Positions 9,534 through 18,194 of a DNA stretch of 64,000 nucleotides are shown here, piece by piece. The DNA is from Ammoniphilus sp. YIM 78166 (GTDB lineage Bacteria > Bacillota > Bacilli > Aneurinibacillales > RAOX-1): NCBI RefSeq assembly GCF_004522215.1, contig NZ_SDLR01000003.1, forward strand, positions 62,001-126,000, in the 5' to 3' direction. Each line of letters starts with the position of its first letter. Within the stretch, counting starts at the first letter, position 1. The position numbers were made by a program, and so were the translations under genes. The notes under the pieces are model-generated. The model saw nothing but the letters and a program-made list of their open reading frames with translations. It was not told where the DNA came from and made no database searches.

Positions 9534-10362
9534 ACCTGGCATTATCATAGCCCCAGGCGTTTATGATTGCGTTTCTGCCAAGCTGGTTGAAGGCGCTGAA
9601 TTTGAAGCCCTGTATATGACGGGGTATGGCACATCTGCTTCCTTATTGGGGATGCCAGACTACGGCTATATCACCCTGAACGAGATGGCAGACAATGCAG
9701 GGAGAATCGCCCGTTCGGTGGATATCCCTTTAATTGCCGATGCCGATACCGGTTTCGGCAATGCCCTTAACGTCATTCGAACCGTACAGGAGTATGAAAA
9801 ACGCGGTGTGGCAGCCTTCCATATTGAAGATCAAGTGTTTCCCAAACGCTGCGGGCATATGGAAGGGAAGATGGTCATTCCGATGGAGGAGCATGTCCAA
9901 AAAATCAGAGCAGCCGTCGATGCCAGAGAGCATCTATTAATCATTGCAAGAACCGATGCTCGAGCCCCTTTGGGATTGGATGAAGCAATCCGCCGAGCGG
10001 TGGCCTATAAGGAAGCAGGGGCTGATATTATTTTCGTGGATGCCCCCCAATCCGCCCAAGAGCTTGAAGTGATCGCTAAAGAAGTTGAAGGGCCGTTATT
10101 TGCCAACATGGTTGAAGGCGGAAAAACGCCTAGTCTATCTGCACGCGAGCTAGAGAAGCTGGGATATAAAATTGTCGTGTATCCCGTGTCCACTCTCTAC
10201 AGTGCTGTGAAGGCAATGCAGCAAACTCTATCGATTCTCAAACATTCGCATAGCACAGATGGAGCGATAGAGAACATGGTTAATTTCACGCAATTCAATG
10301 ACTTGATGGATTTGAAGAACTCCTTCAACATACAGGAGAAATATGCGGCCGCAAGAAGCTGA
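9496..10362 (+). CDS. Isocitrate lyase/PEP mutase superfamily enzyme
   Basis: Cytoplasmic enzyme of the isocitrate lyase/phosphoenolpyruvate mutase superfamily, which cleaves or forms C-C or P-C bonds in 2-hydroxy or oxo acids. The magnesium-binding DADTGFGN (about residue 82) and the EDQVFPKRCGH loop with the catalytic cysteine (about residue 120) are both intact. Length 288 aa fits methylisocitrate lyase, 2,3-dimethylmalate lyase or oxaloacetate decarboxylase-type members, and sequence alone does not choose between them. GAGGAG at 9483-9488 supports ATG 9496. The reading frame starts inside the end of the cupin isomerase gene. Confidence 0.88.
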   Translation: MNKASVLKERLNRPGIIIAPGVYDCVSAKLVEGAEFEALYMTGYGTSASLLGMPDYGYITLNEMADNAGRIARSVDIPLIADADTGFGNALNVIRTVQEYEKRGVAAFHIEDQVFPKRCGHMEGKMVIPMEEHVQKIRAAVDAREHLLIIARTDARAPLGLDEAIRRAVAYKEAGADIIFVDAPQSAQELEVIAKEVEGPLFANMVEGGKTPSLSARELEKLGYKIVVYPVSTLYSAVKAMQQTLSILKHSHSTDGAIENMVNFTQFNDLMDLKNSFNIQEKYAAARS

Positions 10363-10380
10363 GAGAAATGAGGGAAGGAC

Positions 10381-11871
10381 ATGAGAGTCTTAATCGGATC
10401 GATGCTGCATGAGACCAACACGTTTAATCCCATTCTTACCACATTGGAGCATTTTGACTTGTGGTATGGTGATCAATTATTTAAAACATCGTTAGGTCAA
10501 CGAATGGAAGGAGACCCTAGCAATTGGCAACGATTCGCAACGGGAGGGATTGTTGACCGATTGCGGGCGGAAGGAGTGGACATTGTACCCACGGTGTACG
10601 CACGAGCGAACACATCGGGTACTATTGAAGGCTCAGCCTATCAAACCATAAAGGAAGGGTTTCTTTCCGCCGTTTCGATGGCAGGCAAACTGGATGGAAT
10701 CTGCCTGGCGCTTCACGGATCCATGTACGCGCAGGGAGAAGAGGATCCTGAAGGAGATCTAATGAGTTCGATACGTGAAATCGTAGGACCGGAAATGCCG
10801 ATTGTTTGCACGTTAGACATGCATGCTACGGTGACGAACCGACTCATTGAGAGCGTGAATGCTTTTACTGTGTATCGTACCGCCCCGCACATGGATACCT
10901 ATCAAACGGGAGAAAGAGCCGTTAACCTGCTTCTCTCTATCATTCGTAATCAATTGCAGGTCAAGACTCTCTCTGTTAAGATTCCCATGATCATTTCAGG
11001 AGAACAAACGGAAACGGCGGTTTCTCCCATGAAAGAGCTGATGGATCTCGTATACGAAACTGACCATAATCCATTGATTATGAATGCCGATTATGTTCTT
11101 GGGTTTCCTTGGGCGGATACCCCTCACCATAGTGTAAGAACCCTGGTTTCCGGAGAAGTAAGGCATCTGGAAGAACTTCAATCCGTTGCGGCTTATCTGG
11201 CGACTGCTTTTTGGGAGAAGCGCTATGAGTTAGGCTACTCAACAGAAGCATATCCGCTTGATGAAGCATTAGATATAGCAATGGCTGAGTTGAAGGGACC
11301 TATCATTATATCGGATGCGGGAGACAATCCTACTGCGGGCGCAACATCTGATGTAACCCTTGTATTGAACCGATTACTCCAGAGAAAAATGGAAAACGTG
11401 CTGATTGCGGTTATTGTGGATAAAGAAGCCTTTGACCTATGTAAGGCTGCAGGGGTGGGAGCTCAAGTGAGACTGGCTTTGGGGCGCTTGGAGCCATCAC
11501 CGGAAGCGGATCCCCTTCGGGTTGAAGCGGAGGTGTTGCATGTCAAAAGCGGTCTGGAAGCGAAGACATCGAGCTGGTGGAACAGCGACGCTGCTGTATT
11601 AAGATCGGAAGGCGTGACGTTTATCGTGGCGGAGCAGCGGATGGCTGTATACAATCCTGCTTATTTAGAAGAAGTTGGGCTAAACCCCCATGATTTTAAC
11701 ATCATTGTCATCAAAAGCGGCTATCAAAGCCCCTATTACCGAAAGATTGCCGCAAGAAGCTTATTTGCCTTAACGCCGGGGAATACCAATTTGGATATCG
11801 CATCCATCCCTTACCAGGTAGCTCCGCGCCCGATCTTTCCGTTGGATAAGAATTTCACATGGAATATATAA
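10381..11871 (+). CDS. M81 family (MlrC-type) metallopeptidase-like protein, copy 2
   Basis: Second M81 family protein of the operon (496 aa). It keeps the same motifs as copy 1: MLHETNTFNPI at the N-terminus, CTLDMHATVT near residue 145 and SDAGDNPTAGATSDV near residue 310. It carries an insertion of about 12 residues relative to copy 1 around residues 35-50. GAGGGAAGG at 10371-10379 lies almost against ATG 10381. The two copies have clearly diverged, so they may act on successive or different substrates. Its last 13 bases overlap the start of the MFS gene. Confidence 0.87.
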   Translation: MRVLIGSMLHETNTFNPILTTLEHFDLWYGDQLFKTSLGQRMEGDPSNWQRFATGGIVDRLRAEGVDIVPTVYARANTSGTIEGSAYQTIKEGFLSAVSMAGKLDGICLALHGSMYAQGEEDPEGDLMSSIREIVGPEMPIVCTLDMHATVTNRLIESVNAFTVYRTAPHMDTYQTGERAVNLLLSIIRNQLQVKTLSVKIPMIISGEQTETAVSPMKELMDLVYETDHNPLIMNADYVLGFPWADTPHHSVRTLVSGEVRHLEELQSVAAYLATAFWEKRYELGYSTEAYPLDEALDIAMAELKGPIIISDAGDNPTAGATSDVTLVLNRLLQRKMENVLIAVIVDKEAFDLCKAAGVGAQVRLALGRLEPSPEADPLRVEAEVLHVKSGLEAKTSSWWNSDAAVLRSEGVTFIVAEQRMAVYNPAYLEEVGLNPHDFNIIVIKSGYQSPYYRKIAARSLFALTPGNTNLDIASIPYQVAPRPIFPLDKNFTWNI

Positions 11872-13073
11872 ATGTAAATTTTAGATTGTTTTACTTCACT
11901 ATTTATTTCAGTTTCGGCATCTTATCTACTTTAATTTCGGTCTATTTCCATAGTGAACTTCACTTGAACGGAACGCAGATTGGGATGATTCTATCGCTAA
12001 CCCCTGTGATCGTTATTTTCAGCCAACCTCTTTGGGGAATTGCTAGTGATACTGTCCCAAAACCTAAATTGCTCCTCTTTATCGTGTTAATATGCACAGC
12101 ATTGATGAGTATTTTTTTATCCAAGACCTCCACCTTCTTATTCTTGATTATTGTGCATATCCTATTTTCGTTCTTTCAAAGTGCTGTTGTTCCACTTTCC
12201 GACAGCACCACACTCAACTACACACAAAAAGAAGTTTCAGACTACGGCTCCATTCGATTGTATGGGGCCATTGGCTTTGCACTTGCTGTTTTTATTGGTG
12301 GAAAGGCTTCTGAGCTATTTGGACTAAAAATCATATTTTATATTTATTCTCTCATGTTCCTAATAGCAGCTTACTTATCCGTTTACCTGCCAGCTCCTAA
12401 GAGCCCTAAAAGGAATGACTTGCGCATTAAGGATGGGTTCTTGCTTTTGCTTAAACAAAAGCCGTTTATTCTCTTTCTCGCCGTTGTATTTTGTATTTTC
12501 GGTCCTATTAATGCCAATAATACCTACTTTGGTTTATTCATTGTCAGCTTGGGCGGATCCTTAACAAGCATAGGAATCGCCTTTTTGCTCTCTACAGGTT
12601 TGGAAGCCCCTATGATGAAAGTGGCCCAGCGATTTGTAAAAAGATTAGGTATGGAAAAAGTCATTATTTTAGCTGCAGCAGCGTCAACGCTCCGCTGGTT
12701 CATCTATTTCTTTCAACTGCCAATATATGTAGTGTATGCCTCTGCTATTTTACAAGGTTTGTCCGTTGGCTTGTTTATTCCAACCGCGTTGCAGTACGTT
12801 TCTAAATTGACAGAACGTTTCTCGATTCAATCTACTGCTATATCCATTTATCAGGCGATAGGACTAGGGGTGGGCGTTTGGTTTAGCACGGTTGTTGGTG
12901 GCGTCATCTTTGAATACCTGTCCATATTCTACGTGTATGCCTTCTTTATGATACTAAATATGTCTGGGATCATTTTTATGTATATGTTAATCAAAAGCCT
13001 TCGGTCAGAGGTGAGGAGTGATCCCTCAGTTTCTATGATCAATCTAATTCGCTATAAACTGCTGTTTTGTTGA
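11859..13073 (+). CDS. MFS transporter (MFS_1-like, LacY/nucleoside-symporter fold)
   Basis: Twelve-helix membrane transporter of the major facilitator superfamily. The N-terminal FRLFYFTIYFSFGILSTLI, the loop PLWGIASDTVPKPK between helices 2 and 3 and the FQSAVVPLSDSTTL helix are typical of the MFS_1-like/LacY group. It starts inside the end of the second M81 gene (13-base overlap) with only a weak ribosome site, which suggests translational coupling. As the last operon gene it could export a product or import a second substrate. Its base composition is more AT-rich than its neighbours upstream, so it may have been recruited separately. Confidence 0.82.
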   Translation: MEYINVNFRLFYFTIYFSFGILSTLISVYFHSELHLNGTQIGMILSLTPVIVIFSQPLWGIASDTVPKPKLLLFIVLICTALMSIFLSKTSTFLFLIIVHILFSFFQSAVVPLSDSTTLNYTQKEVSDYGSIRLYGAIGFALAVFIGGKASELFGLKIIFYIYSLMFLIAAYLSVYLPAPKSPKRNDLRIKDGFLLLLKQKPFILFLAVVFCIFGPINANNTYFGLFIVSLGGSLTSIGIAFLLSTGLEAPMMKVAQRFVKRLGMEKVIILAAAASTLRWFIYFFQLPIYVVYASAILQGLSVGLFIPTALQYVSKLTERFSIQSTAISIYQAIGLGVGVWFSTVVGGVIFEYLSIFYVYAFFMILNMSGIIFMYMLIKSLRSEVRSDPSVSMINLIRYKLLFC

Positions 13074-13092
13074 GGATGAAAGCTCGATCATG

Positions 13093-13390
13093 AATGGCTC
13101 ATGAAGTTCATTGGACACCGTATTGCTTCACATGCATAGTTTTGAGAGGATTGCAGGTCGAAAGGCCTGCTTCTACTCAACTCAGCCGAAAAACGTCGAA
13201 AGCCACGAAGTGTTCACCACGCGCTACAACTACTCGACCACATCCTCATGAAGAAACTTACCCACTACGTGGTAGACGCAGATATTGAGGATTCTTCGAC
13301 CACGTAGACCATCAGTGGCTCATGACATTTATCTAACATCGAGTGGCGGACTCCAACATTTTGCGTCTAATTGATGCTTCCGGTTCATAC
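13093..13390 (+). pseudogene. Group II intron reverse-transcriptase remnants
   Basis: Two scrambled fragments of an LtrA-like reverse transcriptase. Near 13090-13125 one frame gives DHEWLMKFIGHRIA. From about 13230 to 13376 another gives KKLTHYVVDADIED, then (after a one-base frameshift at about 13292) FDHVDHQWLMTFI, a TAA stop, and HRVADSNILRLIDA. These match the start of the reverse-transcriptase palm region (VDADIxxFFDxVDHEWLMKFIxHRIAD) that is common in group II intron proteins. The same WLM-F segment occurs twice, so at least two insertions or a rearrangement left debris here. No intact intron RNA ends were recognised. The P450 promoter appears to lie within the second fragment. Confidence 0.7.
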
Positions 13391-13401
13391 TTGGTTATAA
13401 T
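13371..13401 (+). promoter_or_regulatory. Probable promoter of the P450 gene
   Basis: TTGATG (13371-13376) and a perfect TATAAT (13396-13401) are separated by 19 bases, longer than the optimum of 17. The predicted start of transcription is about 20 bases ahead of the P450 ribosome site. It lies in the tail of the reverse-transcriptase debris. Confidence 0.45.
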
Positions 13402-13436
13402 GAAAATATACCATTAGCTTTGTGGAGGGGAGTATT

Positions 13437-14738
13437 CTGAGTAAGATAGTAGAAATAGAAGGGGCTCGCCTGAAGAATTTCCTTCACTTTCAACGTGATT
13501 CTCTCGGATTTATGACGAGTGTACTACACCTGGGTGATATTGTTTCGGTACGGTCTAGTAAGAAGACGCCTTCTTACATTTTAAATCATCCGGAAGCGAT
13601 CCGCGAGGTGCTGGTTTCGAAAGAGCAATCGTTTCGAAAAGGGAGATCAAGTAGAATTCTAAGAGAAACAGTAGGTCAGGGGATTTTGACTACGGAAGGT
13701 GAAAAGCATGGCCGTCAGCGACAGTCTATGCTGCCTGCCTTTCACAAACAGAGGATTCAGGAGTATGCTCCCATCGTGATCGAACAAGCCACGCGAACCT
13801 TTGATAAGTGGCAAGATGGAGAGGAACGATGGATCCATCGTGATTTTATGACACTGACCCTTACCGTGATCTTGGAAACCTTGTTTGGATCCAAAAAGAT
13901 GGAGGATCCCGAGAAAATTGCCAGAGCTGTGGAAGAGACGATCCAATATACAGCCAAGCGGATGTATTCCCCGATCCCTTTGCCCAAGTTCATTCCGACT
14001 CGGGGAAACCTGCGGCACACCCAGTCTATGCGGGTGTTACAGGAAACAGCAAAGAGTTTTGTTCAACAACAAGAAAAACGAGATTCACCTTCTCTATTAA
14101 GGCATCTGTTGGAGGAAGAAGGGGTCGAGGAACAAGAGCTTATTGATCAGATCATTACGATGCTCATCGCAGGACATGAAACAACAGCGAATGCGTTAAG
14201 CTGGACATGGTACTTACTATCCCAACACCCTGAGGTGGAAGCTAAATGGAGAGAGGAACTACACCGAGTTTTGGGCGATCGCCCTTTGACATACGAAGAT
14301 TTAACGAATCTTGCTTATACTCAGCAAATTTGGCAAGAGTCCCTACGTTTGTATCCTCCTGCTTGGATGATCCTACGGGAAGCAAACGAAGATGTGGACA
14401 TTCTTGGGGAACACTTTTCTCGCCACTCTATTTTTATGATTTGTCCTTACAGTCTTCATCGTAACCCACAATATTTTTATCAACAAGAGAAATTTATGCC
14501 GGAACGGTTTGCCGATCAAGCCGCAAAAAGCATCCCTAGGTATGCTTATCTTCCTTTCGGAGCGGGTTCAAGATCGTGTATCGGAAACCAATTTGCTAGT
14601 ATGGAGGCTATGTTGATTATGGTGCTTCTGGCCCAGAGATATCGGCTAGTGTTAGCTCCGTCACAGGCTCCGATTCAAGCTGAGCCTTCGGTTTCTTTAA
14701 GAATCAAAGGTGGATTAAAGATGGTAGTAAAGAAGTAA
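13437..14738 (+). CDS. Cytochrome P450 monooxygenase
   Basis: Soluble haem monooxygenase of about 433 residues. The I-helix oxygen-activation motif AGHETTANA, the ExxR motif in ESLRLYPP and the haem-binding loop FGAGSRSCIG with the axial cysteine are all intact. It has no membrane anchor. No redox partner gene (ferredoxin or flavodoxin) is nearby. The start is unclear: GGAGGGG at 13424-13430 is spaced for CTG 13437 or ATT 13434, while the only GTG in frame (13422) lies inside that site, so a rare CTG start is likely. The gene has its own terminator. The substrate is unknown; it could be a fatty acid or a secondary metabolite. Confidence 0.88.
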   Translation: MSKIVEIEGARLKNFLHFQRDSLGFMTSVLHLGDIVSVRSSKKTPSYILNHPEAIREVLVSKEQSFRKGRSSRILRETVGQGILTTEGEKHGRQRQSMLPAFHKQRIQEYAPIVIEQATRTFDKWQDGEERWIHRDFMTLTLTVILETLFGSKKMEDPEKIARAVEETIQYTAKRMYSPIPLPKFIPTRGNLRHTQSMRVLQETAKSFVQQQEKRDSPSLLRHLLEEEGVEEQELIDQIITMLIAGHETTANALSWTWYLLSQHPEVEAKWREELHRVLGDRPLTYEDLTNLAYTQQIWQESLRLYPPAWMILREANEDVDILGEHFSRHSIFMICPYSLHRNPQYFYQQEKFMPERFADQAAKSIPRYAYLPFGAGSRSCIGNQFASMEAMLIMVLLAQRYRLVLAPSQAPIQAEPSVSLRIKGGLKMVVKK

Positions 14739-14756
14739 CGAGGATATGTTATAGCA

Positions 14757-14783
14757 AAACTCTCCGTCTGGGGAGTTTTTCTT
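14757..14783 (+). terminator. Rho-independent terminator after the P450 gene
   Basis: AAAACTCTCC pairs with GGGGAGTTTT (one G-U pair) around a 4-base loop, ending in a run of T. It lies about 20 bases after the P450 stop. Confidence 0.75.
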
Positions 14784-14831
14784 TGTCCAGAAAAACGGCA
14801 AGGGGTAAAAGGAGATGGGAGAAACCCTACA

Positions 14832-14990
14832 ATGAGCTGGTGGGGGAACATGGGTGCCAACATTAACCCGGTGGTTAATCCGGGAAGACTAAGACGTGGC
14901 AGACCCAAGGTCAGAAACGGCGAGGGGAAATTCGATTGTCCAGGATCGCAGGGGGCTTTAGAAAACGTGATCTGCTCTAATCGAGCTTGA
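14832..14990 (+). CDS. Possible small basic protein of 52 residues
   Basis: An open frame beginning MSWWGNMGANINPVV and continuing with an RLRRGRPKVR basic stretch, not recognised as any family. A GGAGATGGGAG sequence lies upstream but too far for an ideal ribosome site. What favours it is its position between the P450 terminator and a second terminator-like hairpin whose left arm overlaps its last codons, which would define a short independent transcript. It may equally be noncoding. Confidence 0.25.
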   Translation: MSWWGNMGANINPVVNPGRLRRGRPKVRNGEGKFDCPGSQGALENVICSNRA

Positions 14991-15012
14991 TTCTACGGGC
15001 TCGTTTGTTTTT
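14982..15012 (+). terminator. Terminator-like hairpin
   Basis: CGAGC (14982-14986) and GCTCG (14999-15003) form a short stem followed by TTTGTTTTTTT. It closes the 14.8 kb intergenic transcript, whether coding or not. The stem is only 5 bp, so confidence is moderate. Confidence 0.5.
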
Positions 15013-15161
15013 TTCACTACACATGAAACTAGAACAAATGGGAGTTATGTTTGCTATACTCATTCCAATTTTGTGGTAAAATGGCCAAAGGGATTTTATT
15101 GTTGATCAAGCCGATGTTATGTTTCAATAGGTATTAATTATATAGAACATAGGAGAATTAC

Positions 15162-15755
15162 ATGTCCTGGAGCAAATTGAAGCAAAATCTAGAGAGTTTT
15201 CTCTGTCCTGCGTTATATGGAAGGGTCGAATACCGTGCAACCAGCTATCGTTATTTGCCTGATAAAGCAGGACATTGTTATATTTCGGTTGATAAAAAGA
15301 ACGTATTCAATATGAGTGATCGAACTACCTTAATCAGATGGTACGAGACGGAGCAGGAAATTAAGAATGATCCAGATATCGAAATTCCTATCAACCATGA
15401 AGAAATGGAATCGGTCAGAAGAGATACTAACGGGAAAGTACCGGAGGATCGTCTAAAAGTAATAGCTAGAAATAGAAAAATATCCGAATATGCAAAGGAG
15501 CTTTTGTCAGCACAGTCATCATTAAGTAAATCCAATTTTATCGTTGTGGCTAATAAGTTTCTATCCATTTCTATAGAGGAAAGCCTAGAGAGCCATGATA
15601 TCTTATTGAATATTCTTGCTTTGGTGGATAGACGAGTTGGAAAAAAGCGACTGCTAAACATGGCCGAGAAGATGAAGTTAAAGCATCCCATTGTGCAGTA
15701 TTTTTATGAACTACGGCTGAGTACGTTAAGCCAACCGAAAGGATCAGGTGGTTAA
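15162..15755 (+). CDS. Uncharacterised SF0329-like protein, copy 1
   Basis: Soluble protein of 197 residues with no signal peptide or membrane helix. I believe it belongs to the small uncharacterised group annotated as SF0329 family in Bacillales, but the function is unknown. Residues 1-80 are rich in aromatics and predicted beta structure (PALYGRVEYRATSYRYLPDK, ISVDKKNVFNMS). Residues about 100-190 look helical. A close paralogue lies at 20390-20959, by eye about 85 percent identical, with the two genes alike at the DNA level too. This copy has a short C-terminal extension (SQPKGSGG) not present in copy 2. The start follows TAGGAG at 15151-15156. A strong bidirectional terminator follows. 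Confidence 0.75.
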   Translation: MSWSKLKQNLESFLCPALYGRVEYRATSYRYLPDKAGHCYISVDKKNVFNMSDRTTLIRWYETEQEIKNDPDIEIPINHEEMESVRRDTNGKVPEDRLKVIARNRKISEYAKELLSAQSSLSKSNFIVVANKFLSISIEESLESHDILLNILALVDRRVGKKRLLNMAEKMKLKHPIVQYFYELRLSTLSQPKGSGG

Positions 15756-15825
15756 AGTCCCACTGAACCTCGGAATAGGGGGCTCATACAAACCTGGGGA
15801 TAATGTCACAGGGGCTGATGTAACT

Positions 15826-15865
15826 AAAAAAAGGACCAGAAAAACCTTCATACTGGCCCTTTTTT
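15826..15865. terminator. Bidirectional terminator between convergent genes
   Basis: AAAAAAAGGACCAG pairs with CTGGCCCTTTTTT (one mismatch) around a loop of about 13 bases, with A and T runs on both sides. It can end both the plus-strand gene at 15162-15755 and the minus-strand reductase at 15898-16875. Confidence 0.8.
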
Positions 15866-15897
15866 ATATACAACGAAAGCTATCTATTAATTATTGG

Positions 15898-16875
15898 TTA
15901 ACCTTTCGTTATCCTATCCAGCTGATCTAAGATTTCCTTGTCTAAAATTATTTCCTTGCTCTGAATAATGTCTTCTAGCTGTTCCTTTTTAGTTGCTCCG
16001 ACTATAGCCGATGTAATGATTGGATTATGCAACACCCAGGAGAGAGCGAGTTGAGGAAGGTTCACGTTCAACTGATCAGCAATCCTTCCGAGCTGATGCA
16101 CCTTTTCAAGATTCTTTTCTTGATGGAGTAGATCGAGAAGACGCTCTTCACCGGCTTCAGCACGAGAATCGCTTGGAAATTCGGTGGCGGATTTATACTT
16201 GCCTGAAAGCAATCCGCGCGCAAGTGGACTATAGACGATCACGCCAACCTGCTCAGACTGGCAGAAAGGAAGCAATTCTTTCTCAATGTCTCGAACCAAT
16301 AAACTATATTGCGGCTGCACTGCTTCGAATCGCTCCACCCCCATTTGAGCACTGATCCCATGACATTTTGCAACCTGCCAGGCCTGGAAATTGGAACAAG
16401 CAATATAGCGGACTTTGCCTTGCCTAATTAGGTCATCAAAAGCGCGAATGGTTTCTTCAAATGGAGTGTCAGGATCAGGGCGATGGGCGTAATAGACATC
16501 GATGTAATCGGTTTGCAGACGCTGCAGGCTATCCTCAACGGACTTCATAATATGTCGGCGATTCAGTCCAGCGTCATTAATTCCTGAACCCATCCTATTG
16601 CACACTTTTGTTGCGATTATCACATCATCTCTTCGACCCTTAAGGGCTTTTCCTAAGATGACTTCAGCCTCCCCGAGCTGGTCGAATTTGCCATTATCCT
16701 GCCCGCGACCATACAGATCTGCCGTATCAATCATATTGATGCCGTTTTCAAGCGCAATGTTAAGAATTTCTAAAGAAGACTGTTCATCAATCCACCTTCC
16801 AAATGACATGGTGCCAAGGCTAATCTCGGAAATTTTTAAGCCTGTGTTTCCTAGTCTCTTCATCTTCATCTTCAT
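15898..16875 (-). CDS. Aldo/keto reductase (YhdN-like)
   Basis: NAD(P)H-dependent aldo/keto reductase with a TIM-barrel fold, acting on aldehydes or ketones in the cytoplasm. The catalytic tetrad is visible: Asp in NMIDTADLYG, Tyr in DLYGRG, Lys in IATKV and His in YYAHRPDPD. Length 325 aa is normal. Three in-phase ATG codons (MKMKMK) open the gene and the ribosome site is weak, so the exact start is uncertain by a few residues. It is the most downstream member, on the minus strand, of a block of four oxidoreductases, but a 380-base gap separates it from the others, so it probably has its own promoter. Confidence 0.9.
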   Translation of the reverse strand: MKMKMKRLGNTGLKISEISLGTMSFGRWIDEQSSLEILNIALENGINMIDTADLYGRGQDNGKFDQLGEAEVILGKALKGRRDDVIIATKVCNRMGSGINDAGLNRRHIMKSVEDSLQRLQTDYIDVYYAHRPDPDTPFEETIRAFDDLIRQGKVRYIACSNFQAWQVAKCHGISAQMGVERFEAVQPQYSLLVRDIEKELLPFCQSEQVGVIVYSPLARGLLSGKYKSATEFPSDSRAEAGEERLLDLLHQEKNLEKVHQLGRIADQLNVNLPQLALSWVLHNPIITSAIVGATKKEQLEDIIQSKEIILDKEILDQLDRITKG

Positions 16876-17236
16876 TTCACCGCCGCTTCTTTTATATAGA
16901 GTTCGTTTTTATCCAGGATCGGATTTAGTAAGGGTGTTGAGATCTCCGATACTGCCGCCCATGGTTTACTAGAACAAAGGGGGGCTGTTCATTAATCTCT
17001 GTGGTTGATAGGCTCCATCAACTGCCTATAATGCACAATGCATTGTTCATTTAGAAAACCTGCGTTCCATTGCGATTCTTCATGCGAATAAAACCCGCTT
17101 ACCAAGACTCATTTCATCATGGAGGATGGGGAGAAGAAAGAGGTCTCAGAACGGGTTCGCACCTGGGAAGATGCTAATGAACCAAGTGGCGTCCACGGGA
17201 GAAAAGTGCTCTTATATATGCGTTGTTTGAATTCGG
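16876..17236. other. Intergenic region, nothing recognised
   Basis: About 360 bases between two minus-strand genes. It must hold the promoter of the aldo/keto reductase but no clear boxes stand out. A GTGGCGTCCACGGG hairpin near 17185 resembles part of a T-box core but lacks the rest of that element. Confidence 0.4.
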
Positions 17237-17273
17237 GATCAGAAAAACCTCAAGACTAGAGGTTTTTCTGATC
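17237..17273 (-). terminator. 15-bp perfect hairpin overlapping the end of the dehydrogenase gene
   Basis: Bases 17237-17251 and 17259-17273 are perfect complements with a 7-base loop. The stop codon of the dehydrogenase at 17256-17258 lies in the loop region, and the left arm on the minus strand encodes the last residues. The stem holds an internal T run but no T run follows it, so its efficiency as a terminator is uncertain. Confidence 0.6.
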
Positions 17274-18158
17274 GTGTTTCTTCACTTCTACATTTGCCCA
17301 TTCTTCATAGAGCTTTACAACCGAACACACATCTTCTTTGCTGTAGCCCTTGGACATGCCCATTTGCAGCATTTGGCGCACCAAGGATAAAACAGGAACC
17401 GGAATGTTCATGTCCGCTGCAATATCCACGGCTAAGGTTAAATCTTTATGCATCAATTCTGTAGCAAAGTTGGGATGAAAGTCGCGGTTGATCATTTTGG
17501 GAGATTTGGTATCCACCATTCCGCTCCTTGCACCACCCCCGTTAACCACCTGGACAAACAGCTCGGGATCTATGCCAGCTTTTGCGGCCATGACGATGCT
17601 CTCGGATAAGGACAGTAAGTTGATGGCGGCCATCGTATTGTTGGCTAACTTGATATAAGACCCAGCTCCAGACTTCCCCATGTAGAAGGATGCCTTTCCC
17701 ATGACTTCAAATAAAGGCAGGCACTTCTCATAAATTTCCTTCTTGCCGCCCACCATAAACGTCAGAATCCCTTCGATGGCTTGAGGCTCACTTCCCGTCA
17801 CTGGCGCATCGAGCATGTCGACTCCGATGCCCGCCAATTGATCAGCCAGCTTTTGGCTGGTTTTTGGAGAAATGGTGCTGCAATCCATTACAATCTGGCC
17901 TGCTTTGGCGCCTGCCAACACACCGTTTTCTCCTAATATGACTTCTTCTACTGCACGGTCGTTAGATAGCATGGTGATCACAATGTCACTATGTTGCGTA
18001 GCTTCCTTGGGTGAGGAGGCGACGGATGCTCCCGCTTCCGCCAACTTCAGCGAACTTTCCCGTGAACGGTTATAAACCATGACATCATATCCTGCTCGCA
18101 AAAGATGCGTAGCCATCGGTCTTCCCATCGTGCCTAGTCCAATAAAACTAATTTTCAT
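17256..18158 (-). CDS. 3-hydroxyisobutyrate dehydrogenase-family oxidoreductase
   Basis: NAD(P)-dependent beta-hydroxyacid dehydrogenase (3-hydroxyisobutyrate/tartronate-semialdehyde reductase family). The N-terminal GLGTMGRPMATHLL binds NAD(P). The substrate loop is DAPVTGSEPQA and the catalytic lysine lies in GAGSYIKLANNTMAA (about residue 170). AGGAGG lying 9 bases upstream sets the start at 18158, not the upstream in-frame ATG at 18185. At 300 aa the length is normal. A second family member is at 49097-49990. Substrate specificity cannot be read from sequence. Confidence 0.9.
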   Translation of the reverse strand: MKISFIGLGTMGRPMATHLLRAGYDVMVYNRSRESSLKLAEAGASVASSPKEATQHSDIVITMLSNDRAVEEVILGENGVLAGAKAGQIVMDCSTISPKTSQKLADQLAGIGVDMLDAPVTGSEPQAIEGILTFMVGGKKEIYEKCLPLFEVMGKASFYMGKSGAGSYIKLANNTMAAINLLSLSESIVMAAKAGIDPELFVQVVNGGGARSGMVDTKSPKMINRDFHPNFATELMHKDLTLAVDIAADMNIPVPVLSLVRQMLQMGMSKGYSKEDVCSVVKLYEEWANVEVKKHDQKNL

Positions 18159-18194
18159 GATCGCTGTCCTCCTGGATTTATCCATGTGTTTGAT

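Noticed and set aside
17150..17215. T-box-like sequence with GTGGCGTCCACGGG
   Set aside because: Only a short GTGG/CCAC hairpin is present; the T-box core after TGGN, the stem I motifs and a terminator are missing, and it lies on the strand opposite to the adjacent genes.
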